A stretch of DNA of 64,000 nucleotides from Dactylis glomerata (taxonomy: Eukaryota > Streptophyta > Magnoliopsida > Poales > Poaceae), in the NCBI GenBank assembly GCA_007115705.1, contig QXEO01000382.1:8275318-8339317 (forward strand), given 5' to 3'. The translations under genes and the position numbers were made by a program. Of this stretch, positions 57,599 through 64,000 are shown one piece after another; positions within the stretch are counted from its first letter, which is position 1, and the number at the start of each line of letters is the position of its first letter. The notes below the pieces were generated by a model that was not told the origin of the DNA, ran no database searches, and saw nothing but the letters and a program-made list of their open reading frames with translations.

Positions 57599-57603
57599 AG
57601 CTC

Positions 57604-57972
57604 CTGGAGCCTCCCGATCTCGCATCGACGATGGCAGCGGCTTGTAGTAAGTTTCGAGGAAAAGGGATCCGTCATTTAGGTTTTTCCCATCGAGGGGAAT
57701 TTATAGACGAAAGGGCATGGCCAGGGGCTGGGCCGCGCCACCCTATGGTGTGGCTGGCCCCTGGCCGCCTCCGGCTCATCTTCGGTCTTCCTGTGTAGCT
57801 TTTCTGAAACACAAAAATAGCAGAAAACAGGGAACTGACACTGTGGCATCTAGTTAGTAGGTTAGTTCCAGAAAATGCATAAAAATGCCACGAAGTGTAA
57901 CAAAACACAAAGCAAATGGTGCATAAATAAGCATGGAGCATCAAAAATTATAGATACGTTTGAGACGTATCA
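57604..57972 (-). repeat. 5' LTR of G, second part
   Basis: Completes the LTR after K. Against 42720-43196 it lacks about 40 bp in the promoter block and about 65 bp after GGTCTTC, so this LTR has decayed by small deletions. Confidence 0.88.
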
Positions 57973-58637
57973 ATAGGGCACCTGCGGCCATGGCGTGGGC
58001 AATCATGGCAGTAAGGACTGAGTTCACAAGGAGAAGGCAGCCACCGATGGGACGGGAGAGCCCGCGCCAGCGAGAGAGCCACATGTCACTTTTGTAGATT
58101 ATCGGGCCAAAGTCTGAAAGGCATAGTTCGTGGGTGGAGAGAGGGAGACCAAGGTAAGTTTGGGGGAACGAAGAGACGGCGCAGCCAAAGATAGAGGCCA
58201 TAGAGACAGCAGAGTCTTCGTCTATTTTGATGGGAACGAAGGTACTTTTGTGAAAGTTTATAGTAATACCAGTGACGGCGGAGAAGTCATCCAGGACCTC
58301 TTTAAGGTTGGAGACGTGCTGCGGGATTGCCCGGAAGATGATTAGAGTATCGTCCGTCTATTGTAAAATAGGCAAGAGAGGTCGTTAACAAGAGGGTGCA
58401 GAAGCAAGCCTTTGCGGGATGGGATGGACAGAGGAGAAGCTGTTGGAGAACATTAGCGACAATATCAAAAAGGAAGGGGGAAAGAAGGTCTCCTTGCCGA
58501 AGACCACGGCGGAACTGGATCCAACTACCGGGGACACCGTTGAGAAGGACAGCGGTCTGGCTGGTGGTGTTAAGCAAGGAGATCCAAGATCTCCAAAGCT
58601 CAGGGAAGCCTTTGGCCAGGAGTAAAATACTCACGGT
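57973..58637 (-). pseudogene. LINE RT remnant, part 1
   Basis: A non-LTR RT on the minus strand. GFPELWRSWISLLNTTSQTA and RRGLRQGDLLSPFLFDIVAN are classic plant LINE RT motifs. The catalytic box reads Q-stop-TDDT: the Tyr codon of the usual YADD is TAG (58358-58360). Later SSFPQTYLGLPLSTHELCL and WRGLSRPIGGCLLLVNSVLT mark the end of the RT region. A frame change occurs between the first and second blocks. The 5' part is missing upstream of 58637, and G interrupts at 57973. It is dead and acts only as an old substrate for later insertions. Confidence 0.85.
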
Positions 58638-59572
58638 TCTTCCCTCTCACTTTTTGTTCATAGAATCTTAGATCAGTGCTTCACCTTGGCTTTACCGATC
58701 GCATGAACAACCCAAATACTTTATTTTTCACTGAAATCTCGATACTCTATCCTTTATGCACTTGACAACTTAGCGCATCGGATCGAATTGTTGTGCCTGT
58801 TTTTAGTCAACTACCGGCTGTCGCAAGTGTGCACACAACGGCATGAGATGACTACAGTCTAGGTCCTTGCTAAAAAAAGACATTGCTAGGTCCTGCCATA
58901 CTTCTGGCTTATTCAAAGTTGCATCATGCCGACAGGCCATGAGATTCCGTCCAGCCCAGACCCATCGATAGCATTGCGTTTATTCACAAGAAGGTGCACT
59001 ATGGATCGCTGTCCAGCCCGTTAGTGTGTGTAGCTGGGCTAGGCCAATGCTCGTGGAGCAGCAGCGGTAGAAGCAGCAATGCACCACCTTTCTTCCCCCA
59101 TTATTCTCTTCAGCTGACTGCCTACTGTGGAGGTGGACATCAATGTTAAACACTACTTTTAGGTGCTAACTCGGCAGAATAAAGACGTTTCAAAGTTATA
59201 AAGTGAGCATATTTGGTGAAACATGCCATGATCGCAAGAATCACATCATAGGGAGCTTAAGGCAAGCTCTCACTGGATCTATAGATATCTCCTTCCAAGC
59301 ACCAACCCAAATTATTAATGGTTGCAACAGTCGTAAGCCTTAGTTTTTTTTTTTGAAATGAGTCCTAAGCCTTATACTGCCAATGTACTTCCTATTGGCA
59401 AACAATGCATTGATGCACAAAACCGTGTAGTCCCTATTTCAACCCTGACGAGCAATTAATTTAATGATGCTTAGTATATTTCTTGTATCCATGAGTAGTT
59501 CCCTACCAATGCAGTTGCATTCTATTATTTTTGTCTGCACTTTCGCAGTATTACCCTCCTAGACCTACCATT
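58638..59572. other. Unassigned interval
   Basis: No reading frame, element end or RNA gene recognised. Moderately AT-rich. It may be low-copy sequence between the LINE remnant and Copia element N. It includes the small poly-T insertion described next. Confidence 0.5.
59343..59365. repeat. Tiny poly-T insertion with 9-bp direct repeats
   Basis: GTTTTTTTTTTT-GAAATGAGTCC lies between TAAGCCTTA at 59334-59342 and 59366-59374. It looks like an extremely truncated retroposed tail in reverse orientation, with its target duplication. Confidence 0.5.
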
Positions 59573-60207
59573 TGTTGAAATATTGGGCCATTTCAGCTTG
59601 GCCGATACTAGATTTCAGAAATTCCTAGAAATCTCAAAGCCCATGTGACATGCAGCCCAAGTTTTTGGCTGCACAAAGGCAAGGGGTGGGAGCTAAGTTT
59701 AGTCCCACATGGAAAGTTGGGAGAGATGTAGACCAACATATAAGGTGGAGTGTTGCACCACTTGGTAAGTGAGTGAGAAGAGAAGTGCCACACGCGCGCT
59801 CCTCCTCCTCCTCCTCGCTCGCTCGTCTCGACGCGACGCGACGCGCCACGCCGCAGTTTGCGAAATTGAGCCTCGGAGCCGAGCTTATCTTTTTGCTGCA
59901 CAGGAAAACCGAATGTTTGACCGAGTCCTTGACGGACGCGTCACAGCTAGCCGGTTCGGGTCGCTCCCGGATCGTGGGCTGTTGTAACCGACTCGGGCGT
60001 GCGACGTGGGCCTAGAGAACGAACGGTACGTGCGGTCTACTGTTGTTTGTCTATTCATTATGTTCTGCGAGTACATGTTTGGCTGCTACTTGTTTCCATT
60101 CATCTTGCTGTATTGTCATGTTTAATATTATGGAATTAATTATGGAAATTGTGCCTAATTATCCAACAATCCAAAAACCTAATTGTAGGGAATTTCCTGA
60201 ATTATCA
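59573..60207 (+). mobile_element. N: likely Copia 5' LTR and leader
   Basis: TGTTGAAATATTGGGCC at 59573 is a plausible LTR start. A TATA-like CATATAAGG is at 59737-59745, followed by short CTC-type and CGACG-type repeats (about 59800-59850). No clear primer site such as TGGTATCAGAGC was found before gag, so the LTR end is not set; the partner LTR is outside the window. Confidence 0.5.
59737..59745 (+). promoter_or_regulatory. TATA-like box of N
   Basis: CATATAAGG about 470 bases before the gag ATG at 60208, within the presumed LTR. Confidence 0.45.
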
Positions 60208-61004
60208 ATGGCTGGTTTTACCGATGCACTGAGGCCAGATAAATTTACCGGTGTGCACTTTAAGAGGTGGCAGTACAAGGCTGAGCTTTGGCTGACCATG
60301 ATGAAAGTGTTCCAGATTAGTAAAGGCAAACCTGAAGGAACTATGTCTGAGGATGATCAGAAAAAGTTCGAGGAAGCCAATACTGTCTTTGTGGGATGCA
60401 TTCTGAGCATTCTTGCTGACCGTCTGTGTGATGTGTTTATGCACATAAAAGACAGGAAGGAGCTTTGGGACGCACTGGACGCCAAGTTTGGTGCTGCAGA
60501 TGCTGGCAGTGAACTGTACATCATGGAGAGCTTTCATGTGGTTCAACAAGCTCATGAGATACAGTGCATTGCCAAAGAGCTCGAACTCCTTAAGTGTGCC
60601 TTACCCGACAAGTTTGTGGCGGGATGCATTATTGCTAAGTTGCCCCTTCATGGAGGAACTTCGCCACAACTCTCAAACACAAGAGACAAGAGATATCAGT
60701 TGAAAATCTGATAGCGTCCCTTGATGTTGAGAAGAAGGCTCATGCTAAGGACACTACTGAGAAAGGAGAGGGTCATGCTACTGCTAACTTTGTGTAGCAG
60801 AAAGGCAAATCCTCAGGCAAGAACAAAGGGTACTTCAAGCCCTCTTTCAACAAGCCCGTAAAGACTACAACCTTCAAGAAGAAGAAGCCGAACAGGGACA
60901 GGAGTGATCTAACTTGTTTCACTTGTGGAGAGCCCAGCCACTTTTCCAAGGACTGCCTAGAACGCGCAGATCGCAGAGGGAAAAAGGCCAAGAATGTCAA
61001 CGTT
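60208..61004 (+). pseudogene. gag: N gag (one-base deletion, one stop)
   Basis: Likely start ATG 60208 (MAGFTDALRPDKFTGVHFKR); the frame is open further upstream. The Copia-type gag core follows (ELWLTMMKVFQ, LWDALDAKFGAADAGSELYI). A C run at 60643-60646 appears one base short. The original frame ends at 60711 while homology continues one frame over. A TAG at 60795-60797 interrupts that frame. It then reaches a CCHC knuckle CFTCGEPSHFSKDC (about 60915-60960) and a lysine-rich tract. Role: capsid and nucleocapsid of the element. Confidence 0.82.
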
Positions 61005-62222
61005 GTGACTGCTAGCAATACTGATGGGTATGGTAATCTATTTACTGTTTTTTCGGTATTTCAATCTCCCTCTTGGTGGATTGATACGGGTGCTAACGTT
61101 CATGTGTGTGATGACATCTCTATGTTCACTTTTTACCAGGTCGCACGGGATTCCTCCGTCCTAATGGGCAATGGGTCACATGCCTCTGTTCGTGGTGTTG
61201 GCACGGTAGATCTGAAGTTCACTTCGGGGAAGATCGTGCAGATGAGGAACGTGCAGCATATCTCTTCTATGAACAAGAATCTTGTTAGCGGTTCCCTTCT
61301 CTGCAGAGATGGGTTTAAGGTTGTTTTAGAGTCGAATAAGGTAGTCGTTTCCAAGCATGGACAATTTATTGGAAAAGGCTATGAGTGCGGAGGCTTGTTC
61401 CGCTTTTCACTTTCAGATTTCTGTAATAAATCCGTGAACCATATTTGTGACGGTGTTAGTGATGATACCAGTGTTTGGCATTCTCGTTTATGTCACATTA
61501 ATTTTGGTTTGATGAATCGGTTATCTAGCATGAGTTTAATTCCAAAATTCACTATTACCAAAGGTTCTAAGTGCCATAGTTGTGTGCAATCGAAGCAACC
61601 TCGTAAGCCTCATACGGCGGCCGAGGAGAGAAACTTGGCACCTCTAGAACTCATACATTCTGATCTATGCGAGATGAATGGTGTGTTGACAAAAGGTGAA
61701 AAGATATATTTCATTACATTGATTGATGATGCGACTATATTTTGCTATGTTTACTTGTTGAAAACTAAAGATGAAGCTTTAGACTACTTTAAAATTTATA
61801 GGGCCGAAGTTGAAAATCAACTAGAGAGAAAGATCAAGCGTCTTAGGTCGGATCGTGGTGGAGAGTATTTTCCTAAAATCTTTGACGAATTCTATGAGGA
61901 ACATGGTATTATTCATGAGAGGACGCCTCCCTACTCGCCCCAATCTAATGGGGTGGCCGAGAGGAAAAACCGCATGCTGTCTAACTTGGTGAATTCCATA
62001 CTCGATACTGCTGGTTTATCAAAGGCATGGTGGGGGGAGGCTTTGTTGACTGCATGTCATGTCCTGAATAGAGTTCATAACAAGAATAAAGAGAAAACCC
62101 CTTATGAGGAGTGGGTTGGGAGAAAGCCATCCCTTTCGTATTTGCGCACTTGGGGATGCTTGGCGAAGGTCAACATTCCCATCCCAAAGAAACGCAAACT
62201 CGGACCAAAGACTGTGGATTGA
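61005..62222 (+). pseudogene. pol: N protease and integrase
   Basis: 405 residues ending at a TGA (62220-62222) that lies inside the conserved run before IFLGYAQ, so it is a nonsense mutation. Protease: SWWIDTGANVHVCDD (catalytic Asp in DTG). Integrase: the zinc domain HSRLCHINFGLMNRLSSMSL with CHSCVQSKQ, then HSDLCEMNG, LRSDRGGEYF and PPYSPQSNGVAERKNRML, giving D, D and E. The order protease-integrase before RT defines Ty1/Copia. The region is otherwise well preserved. Confidence 0.88.
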
Positions 62223-64000
62223 ATCTTTCTAGGTTATGCTCAGCGGAGCATTGGCTATAGATTTTTAGTAGTCAAATTCGAGGTACCTGATATGCATGTT
62301 GACACTATAATGGAATCTCATGATGCAACATTTTTTGAGAATATGTTTCCTATGAAAGAAATGCATAGCACTGCTCGATTTTCTTCTGAGATAATTCCTG
62401 AATCTTGTGCATCTAATGATTATTTTGAGCAACCACGTGAGAACGTTTTTGAGGACGTTCATGAGAAGGATGACAATGAAGCTCCTACAAGGAGCAAGAG
62501 ATGGAGGACTGCAAAGTCCTTTGGTGACGATTTCATTGTGTACCTTGTGGATGATACTCCCACGTCCATTGTTGAGGCATTTGCATCACCAGATGCAGAT
62601 GATTGGAAAGAAGCTATCCAAAATGAGATGGACTCAATTCTTTCTAATGGAACATGGGAATTATTAGAGCGCCCCCATGGCTGTAAGCCTGTGGGCTGCA
62701 AGTGGGTGTTCAAGAAGAAGCTAAGGCCTGATGGTACTATTGAGAAGTACAAGGCGAGACTTGTAGCGAAAGGCTACACACAGAGAGAAGGCGAAGATTA
62801 CTTTGACACCTATTCACCTATCGCTAGACTAACCACCATTCGAGTACTACTTTCCATGGCTGCCTCTTATAGTCTTATCGTTCATCAAATGGACGTAAAG
62901 ACAGCTTTCTTCAATGGAGAGTTGGAAGAGGAAATCGATATGGATCAGCCTGATGGATTTGTGGTAAAAGGTGAAGAGAGAAAGGTGTGCAAGTTGTTAA
63001 AATCTTTATATAGCCTGAAACAAGCACCTAAGCAATGGCATGAGAAGTTTGACAGAACTTTAACTTCTGTTGGCTTTGTCGTTAATGAGGCTGACAAGTG
63101 TGTTTACTATCGCCATGGTGGGGGCGAAGGTGTTATATTGTGTCTGTACGTTGATGATATTCTCATCTTTGGTACAAACATGAAAGTAATACTTGAGGTC
63201 AAGTCTTTCTTGTCAAAGTGCTTTGATATGAAAGATCTGGGAGAAGCTGATGTGATCCTGAACATCAAGCTGAATAAGAACGAGAGTGGGATTACTTTAT
63301 CGCAATCCCACTATGTTGAGAAGATCTTGAGCCGGTTTGGCTTTATTGATAGCAAGTCTTCTTCAACACCTTATGATCCCACTGTGATATTACGTAAGAA
63401 CAAGAACAAACCAACAGATCAACTGCGATATTCTCAGATCATTGGTTCACTCATGTACTTAGCAAGCGCGACAAGACCTGACATCTCTTTTGCTGTGAGC
63501 AAGTTGAGTAGGTTCATGTCAAACCCGGGTATTGATCATTGGCATGCACTTGAAAGGGTCATGTGCTATCTATGTGGTACAATGAGTTATGGGATTCACT
63601 ATTCAGGACACCCTGCTGTGCTTGAAGGATATAGTGATGCAAATTGGATCTCTGATGTAGATGATATCAAAGCCACTAGTGGGTATGTGTTTACCTTTGG
63701 AGGTGGTGCCGTATCATGGAGATCATGTAGGCAAACCATATTGACGAGGTCAACTATGGAAGCAGAACTTACTGCTTTAGACACAGCCACTGTAGAGTCA
63801 GAATGGCTGCGTGAGCTCTTGATGGACTTGCCGGTGGTTGAAAAACCTGTGCCGGCCATCCTCTTGAATTGTGACAACCAAACAGTTATTGTCAAAGTGA
63901 ACAATTCTAAGGATAACGCAAAGTCATCAAGACACGTTAAAAGACGTTTGAAGTCTGTCAGGAAATTGCAAAACTCCGGAGTAATAACTGTTACGTATAT
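62223..64000 (+). pseudogene. pol: N reverse transcriptase and RNase H (runs off window)
   Basis: Open for about 592 codons to the window edge, in frame with the preceding integrase. RT: WKEAIQNEMDSILSNGTWEL, CKWVFKKKLRPDGTIEKYKA, ARLVAKGYTQ, VHQMDVKTAFFNGELEEEI, SLYSLKQAPKQWHEKFD and the catalytic LYVDDILIFG (YVDD at 63147-63158). RNase H follows: GYSDANWISDVDDIKATSGY, RSTMEAELTALDTAT and the start of the terminal segment SRHVKRR. There are no stops in this part. It is joined to the gag/integrase part only through the TGA at 62220. Confidence 0.9.

Larger units (their letters stand above)
28898..57972 (-). mobile_element. G: non-autonomous gypsy-type element, host of F, H, I, J and K
   Basis: The 3' LTR consists of 28898-29683, 42379-43196 and 50898-50922 (about 1629 bp joined). 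The interior is 50923-54764. The 5' LTR is 54765-55919 plus 57604-57972 (about 1524 bp, with two internal deletions against the partner). Flanks are GTAGG (28893-28897) and ATAGG (57973-57977), a duplication with one mismatch. Removing it restores a LINE reading frame. The interior has only a damaged gag-like gene and the shared 3' UTR. Confidence 0.87.

Overview
The window looks like heterochromatic, gene-free DNA from a large-genome pooid grass (Triticeae/Poeae type). This is inferred from stacked, long-LTR plant retrotransposons, Ty3/gypsy elements of the Tat lineage with antisense genes, a chromovirus, a Copia element, a LINE and CTAG-ended Helitrons. I found no host protein gene, rRNA, tRNA gene or CRISPR array. 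Nearly every base from 1 to 58,637, and again from about 59,573 to the end, belongs to a transposable element. Letter names (A, B, CD, E, F, G, H, I, J, K, L, M, N) are mine.

Left half, five levels deep. An LTR remnant (M, 28429-28810) was hit by E, a Copia-type LTR element on the minus strand. E has its 5' LTR at 26730-28428 and an initiator-Met primer site; its interior shows no reading frames. E was hit by CD (minus, 1050-25123, TSD ACGGC). CD contains a head-to-tail LTR-internal-LTR-internal block of relative A (plus, 3009 to about 21035). The second LTR of A was hit by B (plus, 10858-19940, TSD ACTAC), a Tat-like element with gag-protease and an antisense spliced gene but no reverse transcriptase or integrase.

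Right half, also five levels deep. A LINE reverse transcriptase fragment (L, minus) was hit by G (minus, 28898-57972, TSD gtagg/atagg). The 3' LTR of G took two insertions. One is F (minus, 29684-42373, TSD TGGAC), a nearly full-coding Tat gypsy element with gag, protease, RT, two RNase H domains, integrase and an antisense spliced gene. The other is a Helitron H (43197-50897). H was hit by a chromovirus I (43686-49843, TSD ACTAT), whose gag/protease boundary was then hit by a second copy of the same Helitron family (J, 45361-46925, minus). The 5' LTR of G holds a solo LTR K (55920-57598, TSD AGCTC).

After the LINE come about 0.9 kb of unassigned sequence and then a Copia element N (about 59573 to past the window end) with three inactivating lesions.

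How the parts relate. A, CD and G share PBS (tRNA-Asp), polypurine tract and 3' UTR, but each carries a different gag-like coding module and none has pol, so they must depend on an unseen autonomous partner. B and F share almost the same PBS and the same type of antisense gene, so B could be mobilised by an F-like element. The most interesting signals are the swapped coding modules, internal copies of the polypurine-tract motif in the 3' regions of four elements, antisense genes with their own TATA boxes, and a recurrent ATGGCGGAT motif confined to F.
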